The notes under the pieces: generated by a model
Told to the model about the DNA's origin: nothing
The model's database searches: none
What the model saw: only the letters and a program-made list of their open reading frames with translations
Made by a program: the position numbers and the translations under genes
NCBI RefSeq assembly: GCF_041447285.1
Contig: NZ_JBGMEB010000006.1
Span: 62,001 to 126,000 of the forward strand
Direction of reading: 5' to 3'
Source of the DNA: Methanomethylovorans sp041447285
GTDB taxonomy: Archaea > Halobacteriota > Methanosarcinia > Methanosarcinales > Methanosarcinaceae
Length of the DNA stretch: 64,000 bases
Shown: positions 1 to 8,833 of the stretch, piece by piece
Position numbering within the stretch: the first letter of the stretch is position 1
Layout of the letters: every line of letters begins with the position of its first letter

Positions 1-1493
1 TTTGTAGTGATTATGTGCTCGAACCTTTTGGCAAGACCAATCATGGGAACTTCCAGTCCTAGTTCGTCGAGAGAGGCCTTTGCTGAAGATAACTGGCCTG
101 GTCCCCCATCTATAAGAATAAGGTCTGGGAATGGTATCTTTTCATCTCTGAGGCGGGAATAGCGGCGTTTGACTACTTCTCCCATCATTGCAAAATCATC
201 AATTCCCTTCACTGTTTTTATGTTATGTTGCCTGTATTTACTATTAGAGGGCTTGCCATTCTCAAATACTACCATCGAACCGACAGCATCTGTTCCTGAT
301 ATATTTGATATATCAAATCCTTCGATGTATAAAGGAACTGAAGGCAGTGAAAGTAATGATTGAAGTTCTTTAAGCGATTCCAGTGATTCGCTGGCCACAG
401 CAGCTTTTAACTGGTTTGCCCGCATGGTCATTTCTGCATTTCTTAAAGCCATATCAAGCATCTTTTTCTTATCTCCTCTCTGTGGCACATTTATGTTAAC
501 TTCCCTTCCTGATCTCTGTTTCAGCCAAGAAGTGATCAGATCATGGTCCGGTATCTCGTATTGTATTAATATCTCCGGAGGAATGGGTGAATCGAGATAA
601 TATTGCTTTATGAATTGAGAGACTACATCTGCAAGTGCAGTACCTTCTGCAGAACTCATGGCAAGATCAGCCCTTCCTACCATGTTGCCATGCCTGACAT
701 AAAATATCTGGATGTAAACTGTGTCACCATCCTGAACAGCTGCTATTATATCTCTGTCGTCTGTTCCTGAGGTGGCTATCTGTTGTTGTGAGAGCACTTT
801 GACAGCTTCAAGCTGGTCTCTGATTTCGGCAGCTGCTTCAAATTCCTGCCTTGATGCAAGATCATGCATTCTTTGTTCCAGTTGTTTTACCAATCCGGAA
901 GTTTCCCCTTTGAGGAACTTAATAGCTTCCTGGACATTTTCCATATATTCCTTTTCGCTTATTTTCCCAACACAAGGCGCATAACATCTTTTTATGTGAT
1001 AATCCAGACATGGTCGTGCCTTCTTTTCATTCAGAGGCTGTCTGCATCTGCGTATCTTAAATACCTGGGAAATGACATCCAGTGTTTTTCTGATAGCTCC
1101 CGCATTAGTGTATGGTCCGAAGTACAGAGCTCCATCCATGAGCCTTCTGCGGGTTAGGAATATCCTTGGATATTTTGAGTTTACTGTGACCTTTACATAG
1201 GGATATCTCTTATCATCCTTCAGCCGTACGTTATACCGTGGCCTATATTTCTTAATAAGATTAGCTTCAAGGACAAGAGCATCTACTTCAGTGTCTGTGA
1301 TAATATATTCCAGGTTCTCTATATGTCTGACAAGCGTTTTTGTTTTAGGAGAAAGGTTCTTAGGTGACTGGAAGTATTGACGGACCCGTTTTCTGAGAGA
1401 AAGTGCCTTTCCCACATAGATTACTTCTTCCGAGCCATCCTTCATAAGGTACACACCCGGAAGATCTGGAAGCGAGGATAGGTCAACTGCCAT
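1..1493 (-). CDS. uvrC: Excinuclease ABC subunit C (5' part, runs off the window)
   Basis: UvrC makes both incisions around a bulky DNA lesion in UvrABC nucleotide excision repair. About 497 N-terminal codons are present; the stop lies beyond base 1. The protein opens MAVDLSSLPDLPGVYLMKD, followed by the GIY-YIG pattern (PGVYLMKD, then VIYVGKALSLRKRV), where the 3' incision nuclease sits. Near the window edge is LIDGGPGQLSSA, the RNase H-like 5' incision domain. The C-terminal helix-hairpin-helix is not in view. The start at 1493 is preceded by GGAG about ten bases upstream. The next gene upstream on this strand ends 74 bases away, so the two may be co-transcribed. UvrABC is a bacterial-type system that many methanogens carry. 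Confidence 0.95.
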   Translation of the reverse strand, partial: MAVDLSSLPDLPGVYLMKDGSEEVIYVGKALSLRKRVRQYFQSPKNLSPKTKTLVRHIENLEYIITDTEVDALVLEANLIKKYRPRYNVRLKDDKRYPYVKVTVNSKYPRIFLTRRRLMDGALYFGPYTNAGAIRKTLDVISQVFKIRRCRQPLNEKKARPCLDYHIKRCYAPCVGKISEKEYMENVQEAIKFLKGETSGLVKQLEQRMHDLASRQEFEAAAEIRDQLEAVKVLSQQQIATSGTDDRDIIAAVQDGDTVYIQIFYVRHGNMVGRADLAMSSAEGTALADVVSQFIKQYYLDSPIPPEILIQYEIPDHDLITSWLKQRSGREVNINVPQRGDKKKMLDMALRNAEMTMRANQLKAAVASESLESLKELQSLLSLPSVPLYIEGFDISNISGTDAVGSMVVFENGKPSNSKYRQHNIKTVKGIDDFAMMGEVVKRRYSRLRDEKIPFPDLILIDGGPGQLSSAKASLDELGLEVPMIGLAKRFEHIITT

Positions 1494-1567
1494 GAAATAG
1501 TTCTCCAACCATCGTTATTTGCAATGGGGAACTATAAATGTGCTATCCTTGGATAAAAAGAATGTAT

Positions 1568-2320
1568 CTAGCATTGTGAATATTTATTTTCCACTAGTTT
1601 GTCATAGACCATATCTATGATAGTTTTTAGGTTTACTATATCCTCACGATTGTATTCCAGCAAAATTTCAAGGGATCTCTGGTTGCCACGTTCGTACTCT
1701 CTCCAAAGGCGCACTGCATCAAAACCTGACAGGCCAGTCGTATCCTCGCTTCTGGAGATATCAAGCATTTGTTCCACTTTCTTCAATCCGCCAGAAAAAC
1801 CAATTCGACGCAGAGGATACATCAGGTCGATGTGCAATTGATCAAATTCTATCTCCGGAAATTCTCTTTTTATAAAAGGCAGGTCAAAGCGGGCACCATT
1901 GAAAGTGATAAGAGTTTTGTATTTAGGCAACTCTTCTACTATTTCTTCAAGGTCTATTCCTTTAACATATGTACGTGCTTCCTTTCCATCATAAATACCT
2001 ACTACTGTAATCCTGTCATGACCGGGAGCAAGGCCTGTTGTCTCAATATCTACACATGCTACTTTATCTGAAAAATGGCTATAAGCTCTCCAATGTTCTG
2101 AAGAAGGCAGAGAACGGGCAAAAAATGAGTGGTCTTTAGCTTCAAGTCTGTCGATGGAATCCACTATTCCTGCGCAGATGAGGCTTTTCTTTTTGTCAGG
2201 AATGCAGATATTATCTCTCTCGCTCAGGAACTCTTTCCAGGTTCTAACGCCACTTTTCCAAATTCTCTTCTCAATTGTGGCGCCTATCATAGGGATGTGG
2301 ATGTAAGTGCTTTCTAGCAT
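1568..2320 (-). CDS. YprB/DnaQ-like RNase H-fold exonuclease
   Basis: A 250-residue protein whose C-terminal two thirds look like the RNase_H_2 (YprB-type) DEDD exonuclease family. Motif I is ACVDIETTGL near residue 90; motif II is the TFNGARFDLPF stretch near 140; the last acidic motif is the YNREDIVNLKTI stretch near 230. These give the four acidic metal ligands of a 3'-5' exonuclease. The first 80 residues resemble no domain I can name. The start has a GAGG ribosome site nine bases upstream. It lies immediately upstream of uvrC on the same strand, which fits a DNA repair or RNA turnover role, but the natural substrate cannot be read from sequence. Confidence 0.8.
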   Translation of the reverse strand: MLESTYIHIPMIGATIEKRIWKSGVRTWKEFLSERDNICIPDKKKSLICAGIVDSIDRLEAKDHSFFARSLPSSEHWRAYSHFSDKVACVDIETTGLAPGHDRITVVGIYDGKEARTYVKGIDLEEIVEELPKYKTLITFNGARFDLPFIKREFPEIEFDQLHIDLMYPLRRIGFSGGLKKVEQMLDISRSEDTTGLSGFDAVRLWREYERGNQRSLEILLEYNREDIVNLKTIIDMVYDKLVENKYSQC

Positions 2321-2449
2321 TCAACCGGCCTCTTTCCCATAGAGTATAGGTTATTAATTAATAATCATAACGTTGTGTGGATGCATCGAACTGGTTTAGA
2401 ATATATATTCTCATGGATGAATCATAACTAATATAATATAGAAACAGCT

Positions 2450-2457
2450 TTTATATT
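2450..2457 (+). promoter_or_regulatory. TATA box for mdh
   Basis: TTTATATT about 49 bases before the mdh start. Transcription would begin near 2480, leaving a short leader that contains the ribosome site AGAGAGGA at 2485-2492. The 178-base divergent spacer (2321-2498) is AT rich and also holds other TATA-like stretches. Confidence 0.5.
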
Positions 2458-2498
2458 ACTGTCAATGTGTCGAAAAACGACTTAAGAGAGGAATAGAC

Positions 2499-3431
2499 AT
2501 GAAAAAAATTTCAGTGATAGGTGCAGGTAATGTGGGTGCATCCACTGTGCAGAGACTTGCAGAGAGAAAATTTGGCGACATAGTTATGCTGGATGTGGTG
2601 TCAGGGCTTCCTCAGGGAAAAGCATTGGATCTTATGCAGGCTGCACCTTTGATAGGTTATGATGTGAACATAAAGGGAACAAACGATTATAGCGATATAG
2701 AAGGTTCCGATATCGTCGTTATAACGGCAGGCATAGCACGTAAACCCGGTATGACAAGGGATGACCTTCTTACCATTAATGCAAAGATCACTAAAGAAGT
2801 GTGCAATAATATCAAGCAATATGCCCCAAAAAGTATAGTAATCACGGTGACCAATCCTCTGGACATCATCACTTATGCTGTGTATAAGTATACTGGATTT
2901 GGAAAACAGAGGGTGTTTGGTATGAGTGGTCTTCTGGACTCCTCCAGGTTCGCCTCATTTGTGGCTCAGGAGGTAGGTTGTTCTGTAAAGGATGTAGATG
3001 CTATGGTCCTTGGCGGACATGGTGACAGCATGGTTCCTTTACCGCAGTACACAACAGTATCCGGAGTTCCTATATCACAGTTCTTGCCACAGGAAACTAT
3101 TGATAAACTTGTCACAAGGACTATTAATGCAGGTGCCGAGATAGTCAGCCTCCTTAAGGAAGGGAGTGCATTCTATGCTCCTTCAGCTTCAATTGCAGCG
3201 ATGGTAGATGCAATTGTTAATGATTCCGGAAGAGTTCTTCCAGCTTCTGTTTATCTGGAGGGTGAATATGGTTTCAGCGACCTTTGCCTGGGGGTACCTG
3301 CAAGGCTTGGAAAGAAGGGTGTTGAGAAAGTAATTGAGATAAACCTTACACAAGAACAGATGACAGCACTTTCAAGCTCTGGACAGGCTGTGAGATCTGG
3401 TATTGAAAAGCTGAATATTGGAAATGCATGA
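2499..3431 (+). CDS. mdh: Malate dehydrogenase, LDH-like type
   Basis: NAD(P)-dependent malate dehydrogenase of the lactate/malate dehydrogenase superfamily, 310 residues, linking oxaloacetate and malate in the partial reductive citrate pathway. The dinucleotide-binding GAGNVG is at residues 8-13, with Asp32 at the end of the second strand, which favours NAD. The substrate loop reads ARKPGMTRDDL; Arg81 marks malate rather than lactate specificity and Arg87 binds substrate. The active-site pair is Asp147/Arg150 and the catalytic His174 lies in GGHGDSMVPL. All key residues are intact. A TATA box and strong ribosome site precede it and a 9-bp stem-loop follows, so it is probably transcribed alone. 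Confidence 0.95.
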   Translation: MKKISVIGAGNVGASTVQRLAERKFGDIVMLDVVSGLPQGKALDLMQAAPLIGYDVNIKGTNDYSDIEGSDIVVITAGIARKPGMTRDDLLTINAKITKEVCNNIKQYAPKSIVITVTNPLDIITYAVYKYTGFGKQRVFGMSGLLDSSRFASFVAQEVGCSVKDVDAMVLGGHGDSMVPLPQYTTVSGVPISQFLPQETIDKLVTRTINAGAEIVSLLKEGSAFYAPSASIAAMVDAIVNDSGRVLPASVYLEGEYGFSDLCLGVPARLGKKGVEKVIEINLTQEQMTALSSSGQAVRSGIEKLNIGNA

Positions 3432-3458
3432 AAAAGCATTTCTACATATAATGCTTTT
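3432..3458 (+). terminator. Stem-loop after mdh
   Basis: A perfect 9-bp inverted repeat, AAAAGCATT (3432-3440) and AATGCTTTT (3450-3458), with a 9-base loop, begins directly at the mdh stop codon. The right arm ends in T4. It precedes a separate TATA box for the next gene, which fits a transcription end point. Confidence 0.5.
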
Positions 3459-3472
3459 ACATACGAATATTC

Positions 3473-3480
3473 ATATATAA
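3473..3480 (+). promoter_or_regulatory. TATA box for the PRC-barrel/thg1 unit
   Basis: ATATATAA about 34 bases before the PRC-barrel start, giving a predicted transcript start near 3500 and a very short leader. Confidence 0.45.
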
Positions 3481-3506
3481 GTAATATTAAATAAAGAAGG
3501 GATAGC

Positions 3507-3773
3507 ATGCGTACGGATTTGACATCACTTTTCGGGCTTAATGTTTACACAGATGCGGGCACATACGTTGGAAAAGTGGCTGACCTTGTATTGAATGTAG
3601 AGGAAAGGAACGTTAAAGGTATAGCCATAACTGACATAAACAGAGATATATTCGATGTGCCAACAAGAGGTGCCATCATTCCTTATAGATGGGTAGTGAC
3701 CACTGGCGACATTGTTATAATAAGGAGCATTGTTAGCAAGTTCAAGGCAAAGAAAGAAAAAGAAGAAGAGTAA
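3507..3773 (+). CDS. PRC-barrel domain protein
   Basis: An 88-residue protein that is essentially one PRC-barrel. It begins with a short strand (LTSLFGLNVYTDAGTYVGKV), continues through VADLVLNVEERNVKGIAI, and has the usual downstream VPTRGAIIPYRWVVTTGDIVII. It ends in a basic and acidic tail rich in Lys and Glu. Free-standing PRC-barrels are common in methanogens, and proposed roles include RNA metabolism and cell division scaffolding. No partner is visible here apart from thg1, which starts six bases downstream and is probably co-transcribed. The start has an AAGGGA ribosome site. Confidence 0.85.
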   Translation: MRTDLTSLFGLNVYTDAGTYVGKVADLVLNVEERNVKGIAITDINRDIFDVPTRGAIIPYRWVVTTGDIVIIRSIVSKFKAKKEKEEE

Positions 3774-3779
3774 AAGCAC

Positions 3780-4511
3780 ATGAAGAAGCGAGAGATCTAC
3801 AGTGATCTGCGCTGTGCACCTCCTTTTATTATCCGTGTAGATGGCAGAACCTTCAGAAATTCACTGTCACGCATGGGTTTTGAGAAGCCATTTGATAGCA
3901 GGTTTGCAGCTTCTATGGGGAATGCTGTGGAAATGCTATTCAAAAAAAGTGGCTTATCACCTGTTTTTGGATATACTTTCTCAGATGAGATTAATCTATT
4001 GTTCAAAGACACGCCATTTGATGGAAGAGTAGAAAAACTAAACTCTATAGTACCCAGTTTTTTAAGCAGTTCTCTTTCTCTGAGCTTGAAGTCAGAGGAA
4101 CCTCTTGCTTTTGACTCACGCATTGTTCCTGTTTGCAGAGAACATATAGCGGAATATTTTGACTGGAGACAGAAGGAAGCGTGGAGAAATTGTATCAATT
4201 CATATGCTTTCTACACTCTTGTATCACAAGGGTCAAGTGAGAACGAAGCCGCTGCTGCCCTAAAAAATGAACAGTCTTCTGACAGGCATGAACTGTTATT
4301 CAAATTTGGCATTAACATTTCCAAAGTACCGGCCTGGCAAAGGAAAGGAATACTTGTTCATAAAGAGAAATACTCTATTGAAGGGTACAATCCTCTTACT
4401 CATGAGAAGACAATCAGTAGCCGCTCCAAAATTGCTCAAAATTGGGATATACCTCTTTTTGCTTCTACTGAGGGGAAAGATCTCATTGATTCATTGATTG
4501 AGAACAGTTAA
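3780..4511 (+). CDS. Thg1-like tRNA 3'-5' polymerase / tRNA-His guanylyltransferase
   Basis: A 243-residue member of the Thg1 family, which adds nucleotides in the 3'-5' direction to tRNA 5' ends, either adding G-1 to tRNA-His or repairing truncated 5' ends. The metal-binding Asp21 and Gly22 are in RVDGR (19-23). The second carboxylate motif is GYTFSDEINLLF, with Asp69-Glu70. The length matches archaeal Thg1-like proteins. Archaeal members generally act as template-dependent repair enzymes because tRNA-His genes often encode G-1; which activity applies here cannot be settled without the tRNA-His gene. It is six bases after the PRC-barrel gene. Confidence 0.9.
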   Translation: MKKREIYSDLRCAPPFIIRVDGRTFRNSLSRMGFEKPFDSRFAASMGNAVEMLFKKSGLSPVFGYTFSDEINLLFKDTPFDGRVEKLNSIVPSFLSSSLSLSLKSEEPLAFDSRIVPVCREHIAEYFDWRQKEAWRNCINSYAFYTLVSQGSSENEAAAALKNEQSSDRHELLFKFGINISKVPAWQRKGILVHKEKYSIEGYNPLTHEKTISSRSKIAQNWDIPLFASTEGKDLIDSLIENS

Positions 4512-4513
4512 CC

Positions 4514-4521
4514 ATATAAAT
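4514..4521 (+). promoter_or_regulatory. TATA box for tyrS
   Basis: ATATAAAT just after the thg1 stop codon. Transcription would start near 4540-4547, so the tyrS transcript has a leader of about 20 bases. Confidence 0.45.
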
Positions 4522-4564
4522 AGAAAGTGTTTCTATACCACTACTATTTATGAATGGTGAAGAC

Positions 4565-5524
4565 ATGGACAAACTGGAGCTTATAAAAAGAAACGTACAG
4601 GAAATTGTTACGGAAGAAGAGCTGGAAGAACTTCTAAAAACGAAGGATAACCCTGTTGCGTATGTGGGTTATGAGCCCAGTGGCAAGATTCATTTAGGCC
4701 ATGTGCTTACGGTCAATAAACTTCTGGACCTGCAAAATACCGGTTTTCAGATTATAGTTCTCCTTGCAGATGTGCATGCATATCTTAATCAAAAGGGCAC
4801 TCTGGAAGAAGTGCGTAAAACTGCTGATTATAATCGGGACTGTTTCATAGCTTTGGGGCTTGATCCCCACAAGACAAAATTTGTCTATGGTTCTGATTTC
4901 CAGCTGACTTCCGATTACATGCTCAACGTACTCAAACTGACCACCACCGCATCTCTTAATAGAGCAAGGAGGAGCATGGATGAGGTAGGCAGAAAGATGG
5001 ATGATCCCAAGGTATCTCAAATGGTCTATCCAATGATGCAGGCAATTGATATTGCTCTTCTTGGGGTAGATGTAGCTGTAGGGGGCATTGACCAGCGCAA
5101 GATACACATGCTTGCCAGGGAAGGTCTGCCAGCTTTAGGTTTCAAGTCTCCTCTTTGCATACACACACCTATACTTCTCGGCCTGGATGGTAAAAAGATG
5201 TCTTCTTCAAGCGATAATTTCATCTCGGTGGATGATTCGGAGGAAGAAGTCAATCAAAAGATGAAAAAAGCTTTCTGTCCCGCAGGTGAGATAGCTGAGA
5301 ATCCTATGTTAGAATTGTTCAGATACCACATTTGTCCCAGATATGAGGAAATTGTATTTGAAAGGCCGGAAAAATATGGTGGGAACCTTGTGTGTCGGGA
5401 TTATGAAGAACTTACAACTGTCTTTTCCGAGGGGAAATTACATCCCATGGACCTGAAAAAAGGTGCTGCTAAGTATATGAACCTGATACTTGAGCCAGTC
5501 AGAAAAGTTCTGAGAAATGCTTAA
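4565..5524 (+). CDS. tyrS: Tyrosyl-tRNA synthetase
   Basis: Class I aminoacyl-tRNA synthetase that charges tRNA-Tyr. The HIGH-type signature is PSGKIHLGHVLTVNKL, the KMSKS-type loop is GKKMSSSSDNF, and GGIDQRKIHMLAREG is the archaeal/eukaryotic TyrRS signature. I chose ATG 4565 (MDKLELIKRN) because GGTGA lies just upstream. The in-frame ATG at 4550 would add five residues and place the start almost on the predicted transcription start. At about 319 residues it is the usual archaeal size, without the C-terminal S4-like domain of bacterial enzymes. Confidence 0.95.
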   Translation: MDKLELIKRNVQEIVTEEELEELLKTKDNPVAYVGYEPSGKIHLGHVLTVNKLLDLQNTGFQIIVLLADVHAYLNQKGTLEEVRKTADYNRDCFIALGLDPHKTKFVYGSDFQLTSDYMLNVLKLTTTASLNRARRSMDEVGRKMDDPKVSQMVYPMMQAIDIALLGVDVAVGGIDQRKIHMLAREGLPALGFKSPLCIHTPILLGLDGKKMSSSSDNFISVDDSEEEVNQKMKKAFCPAGEIAENPMLELFRYHICPRYEEIVFERPEKYGGNLVCRDYEELTTVFSEGKLHPMDLKKGAAKYMNLILEPVRKVLRNA

Positions 5525-5599
5525 AGATCGGACATAGTAACATATTTAACTGGTCACATACAACAAATAACCAAGATATTCATTAAGGCGGAGGATTCA

Positions 5600-6733
5600 A
5601 TGAGGTACACATATCAGGATTCCACAGATCTACCCGTACAACGTGATTTTATTCAGGATATCACTGATCTCATTGAAATAGCAGGGAGAATCCTCCCCTT
5701 AGAAAATGATGCTATTGAGGCAAATGAGCTTGAAAAGAATGCTATCTCCTCTCTTGATAACAGGATAGCTGATCTTGAAAAATTTGCAATTGATGTAAAA
5801 TCATATGTAAAATCCATTTCCCAGAATGCGGAAAATGTAGAGATCCTTGATTGCCATAATGCTATCGTAGATGCTTGTGATGAGAGTGTCAGTAATGGTC
5901 TTCGTAATCTCAAAAAGGAGCTTGAGCAAAAAAAGAAAGATTATGAGTCCCATATCCGTGACGTCGAACAAAAAATGTTTCCATTGCTTAACTCTCTTTT
6001 TGAGCATGGTATATATGGTGCTGTAAAAGCATACTCTGTTCGTCTTGATAATGGTGTCTTTAGAGGTATCCTCAAAGCCTCCATATCCGGAGTGGAATAT
6101 GAAAGTGAGCTTCTATATCGGAGCGAGCCGCTGCTTATGCGCGAAGTCCATGGAAATATCCAGCTTCCGATCTGGGTAAAGACAGGACTGATACATAAAG
6201 AGAATAAAGTAAAATTAGTTGATGTAACTGAGTTCATAATAACTAACATCGATTATAATGGCATTTCCCATCTTGAAGTAGTTTTTGAGAACAAGAAGCA
6301 AGACCAGCAGTTCAAAATAATCTATGATTCTCAGGATATTCAAATCCTCCACGTGAATAGTGATATCACTGCAGATAAAACTTTGTCTCAGTCGATTGAG
6401 ATGGACAGGATCGAACCCTTAAACCTTGAGCTTAAAAAATATCTCGAAATGTCCATCATGTCCCAGAAACTAAAGAAGATCATGCTCGATGGAAGAGATG
6501 CAATAGTCAACAATGAGGTTTTTGACTGCCTTAAGATCATTATGGAACAATATGGTGATATTGTCCGTGAGTGCCTCGACAGAGGATTTGTTAAGAACGA
6601 GATCACAATAAAGATAGAGCGTACTGATGGCACAAGAACAGAAAAGTACGTGACAAAAGAAGAACTCTTTAATAAGCTCTCAGAGCTTGGGACTGAAGGT
6701 CTTGAGCTTGCAAGTATATTGAATGTTGAATAA
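5600..6733 (+). CDS. Uncharacterised coiled-coil protein
   Basis: A 377-residue protein I do not recognise. No signal peptide or membrane segment is visible, so it should be cytoplasmic. Residues about 40-130 are rich in charged heptad-like stretches (the NLKKELEQKKKDYESHIRDVEQ region) and should form a coiled coil. The middle (about 150-260) is predicted beta-rich by its alternating pattern, and the C-terminal 100 residues look helical, ending in a small lobe (VTKEELFNKLSELGTEGLEL). The start has a strong GGCGGAGG ribosome site. It is flanked by tyrS and an antiporter on the same strand, with gaps that could hold separate promoters. No function is offered. Confidence 0.8.
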   Translation: MRYTYQDSTDLPVQRDFIQDITDLIEIAGRILPLENDAIEANELEKNAISSLDNRIADLEKFAIDVKSYVKSISQNAENVEILDCHNAIVDACDESVSNGLRNLKKELEQKKKDYESHIRDVEQKMFPLLNSLFEHGIYGAVKAYSVRLDNGVFRGILKASISGVEYESELLYRSEPLLMREVHGNIQLPIWVKTGLIHKENKVKLVDVTEFIITNIDYNGISHLEVVFENKKQDQQFKIIYDSQDIQILHVNSDITADKTLSQSIEMDRIEPLNLELKKYLEMSIMSQKLKKIMLDGRDAIVNNEVFDCLKIIMEQYGDIVRECLDRGFVKNEITIKIERTDGTRTEKYVTKEELFNKLSELGTEGLELASILNVE

Positions 6734-6771
6734 TCCCAAATACCGCTCGTTCATATTATTTTTCAAACGAA

Positions 6772-6779
6772 AATATAAT
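6772..6779 (+). promoter_or_regulatory. TATA box for the antiporter gene
   Basis: AATATAAT about 33 bases upstream of the first possible start. The predicted transcript would begin almost at the start codon, so the mRNA is leaderless or nearly so; no Shine-Dalgarno sequence is visible before the gene. Confidence 0.45.
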
Positions 6780-6811
6780 ATAACTGTTAGTCTGATTCTA
6801 CAGTGACATTT

Positions 6812-8821
6812 ATGGAAGACTCACTGTTGACAGATATTAATATAATATTCGGGATGTCTATATTCATCCTGTTAATTTTTTACCGATTAGGTATACCTCT
6901 TGTAGTGGGTTTTCTGCTCACTGGTATAATCGTAGGCCCACATGGTTTAGGAGCAGTCACTTCTGTGGAACAGGTAGAAACTGTCTCTGATATTGGAGTA
7001 ATTCTCCTGATGTTTACCATTGGTGCAGAACTCTCTATAAAAGATTTATGGGAAATGAGGCGTTCTGTATTGATAGGTGGCTCTCTGCAAGTGGTACTCA
7101 CAATAGTAACAACATATTTTTTAGCTATGAAAGTGGGGATGAGTGCACCATCTGCATTGTTCGTTGGTTTTCTTATCTCTCTTAGTAGTACTGCTATCGT
7201 GCTCAAGCAGCTCCAGGAAAGATCTGAGATATATACCCCACAGGGAGGTATATCCCTTGCAATTCTCATCTTTCAGGACATAGTAACAGTACCTATGATC
7301 CTGGTAACACCTGTACTTGCAGGGGCGACTGATGGATTTGGCAGCTCATTACCAGTATTGCTATTAAAAGCTATAATAATAATAACCATTGTAGTGCTTA
7401 GTGCAAGAACACTTGTCCCAGCTCTTCTTTACCAAATAGCTAAGACGCGCAATCGTGAGTTATTTCTTTTAAGCATAGTGTTCATCGGATTAACAGTTGC
7501 CTGGATCACAGCATATATTGGGCTTTCCCTTGCCTTGGGCGCATTCCTTGCAGGTCTTATTATTTCTGAATCTGAGTACAGCCATCAGGCTCTGGGCAAT
7601 CTGATGCCATTTAAGGACATGTTCATGAGTTTCTTCTTTGTTTCTATCGGTATGCTTCTGAACATCAACAATGTGTTCGAAAACTTTACTTGGTTGTTGT
7701 ACATGGCATTGGTAGTATTGTTATTGAAAGCAACAGTATCCGGTGCAGTAACTTACCTACTTGGTTATCCTTTCAGAACAGCTATACTGGTGGGCCTTGC
7801 TCTTGGTCAGGTAGGAGAATTCTCTTTTGTGCTCTCAAAGGCTGGTCTTGATCTAGGTCTGCTTGACAGCACCACTTACCAGAGTTTTTTAGCGGTATCA
7901 ATAATAACCATGGGTGCGACATCTATAGTTATCGATCTATCTCCCAGGGTAGCAGATGCAGCTTTAAAAGCGCCTCATATTCCTGAAAGAATGAAACAAG
8001 GACTGTATTCAGCTAACTTGGCACCCGGAAAGAAAGAAGAAGAACTAAAAGATCATGCCATAATAGTTGGTTTTGGTTTAAACGGAAAGACCATCTCTAG
8101 GGTTGCTCGTGAAACTGGTATCCCATATATAATCCTTGACATGAACCCTGAAACAGTCATGAAGGAAAGGCAATATGACGATAACATATGTTTTGGTGAT
8201 GCAACTGATGTTTTAATATTGGAACACGTTTCTTTAGAGAAGGCAAGAGTTCTTGTCATTGGTATTTCGGATCCACTGGACACCCGCAAGATTGTAAGTC
8301 TCGCAAAGAAGATGAATCCTAATATATATATCATAACAAGGACACGTTTCCTGAAAGAGATGGCTCATCTGTATGAAATCGGAGCAGATGAGGTGGTACC
8401 CGAGGAATATGAGATTTCCATTGAGATATTTGCAAGGTTACTGGATAAATATATGGTACCCCGTGACCAGATAGATAAATTCATTGAAGAAGTACGTGCT
8501 GATGGTTATAAGATGCTGCGCAGCTATACCACTGAGGTGACAGATACAGAGAAAATATGCGCCAGCCTGCCTGGTGTACAGATGATAACATTAAATGTTG
8601 AAATTGATTCGTATATTGCTGGGAAGACCATTGCAGAGACAGGTCTTCGGAATAAATATGGAATAACCTTACTCGCCATACAGCGTAAAGAAAAAGTCAT
8701 ACCAAATCCAGATGCGAGTACGGTTCTTATGGTAAATGATCTGTGTATAGTGCTTGGATCGGCAGAAGATACGTCAAAGGTACGGCGTTTGTTCAAATCT
8801 AACTATATCTTGGAGCCCTAA
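6812..8821 (+). CDS. CPA2-family cation:proton antiporter with RCK (TrkA-N/TrkA-C) domains
   Basis: A KefB/KefC-like membrane antiporter exchanging K+ or Na+ for H+. Residues 1 to about 385 form roughly 12 hydrophobic segments, including VVGFLLTGIIVGPHGLG and the SSTAIVLKQL stretch typical of the Na+/H+ exchanger domain. A Rossmann-type TrkA-N domain begins at HAIIVGFGLNGKTISRV (about 415), and a TrkA-C domain covers the last 80 residues (VQMITLNVEIDSYIAGKTI onward). The RCK module suggests gating by nucleotide or ion. The start is ATG 6812; an in-frame GTG at 6803 would add three residues. The marker 16 gene starts 12 bases after the stop. Confidence 0.9.
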   Translation: MEDSLLTDINIIFGMSIFILLIFYRLGIPLVVGFLLTGIIVGPHGLGAVTSVEQVETVSDIGVILLMFTIGAELSIKDLWEMRRSVLIGGSLQVVLTIVTTYFLAMKVGMSAPSALFVGFLISLSSTAIVLKQLQERSEIYTPQGGISLAILIFQDIVTVPMILVTPVLAGATDGFGSSLPVLLLKAIIIITIVVLSARTLVPALLYQIAKTRNRELFLLSIVFIGLTVAWITAYIGLSLALGAFLAGLIISESEYSHQALGNLMPFKDMFMSFFFVSIGMLLNINNVFENFTWLLYMALVVLLLKATVSGAVTYLLGYPFRTAILVGLALGQVGEFSFVLSKAGLDLGLLDSTTYQSFLAVSIITMGATSIVIDLSPRVADAALKAPHIPERMKQGLYSANLAPGKKEEELKDHAIIVGFGLNGKTISRVARETGIPYIILDMNPETVMKERQYDDNICFGDATDVLILEHVSLEKARVLVIGISDPLDTRKIVSLAKKMNPNIYIITRTRFLKEMAHLYEIGADEVVPEEYEISIEIFARLLDKYMVPRDQIDKFIEEVRADGYKMLRSYTTEVTDTEKICASLPGVQMITLNVEIDSYIAGKTIAETGLRNKYGITLLAIQRKEKVIPNPDASTVLMVNDLCIVLGSAEDTSKVRRLFKSNYILEP

Positions 8822-8833
8822 GGGAGAATTTTC

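Noticed and set aside
772..1157. Plus-strand frames opposite uvrC
   Set aside because: They are antisense to a well-conserved UvrC reading frame and have no coding features of their own.
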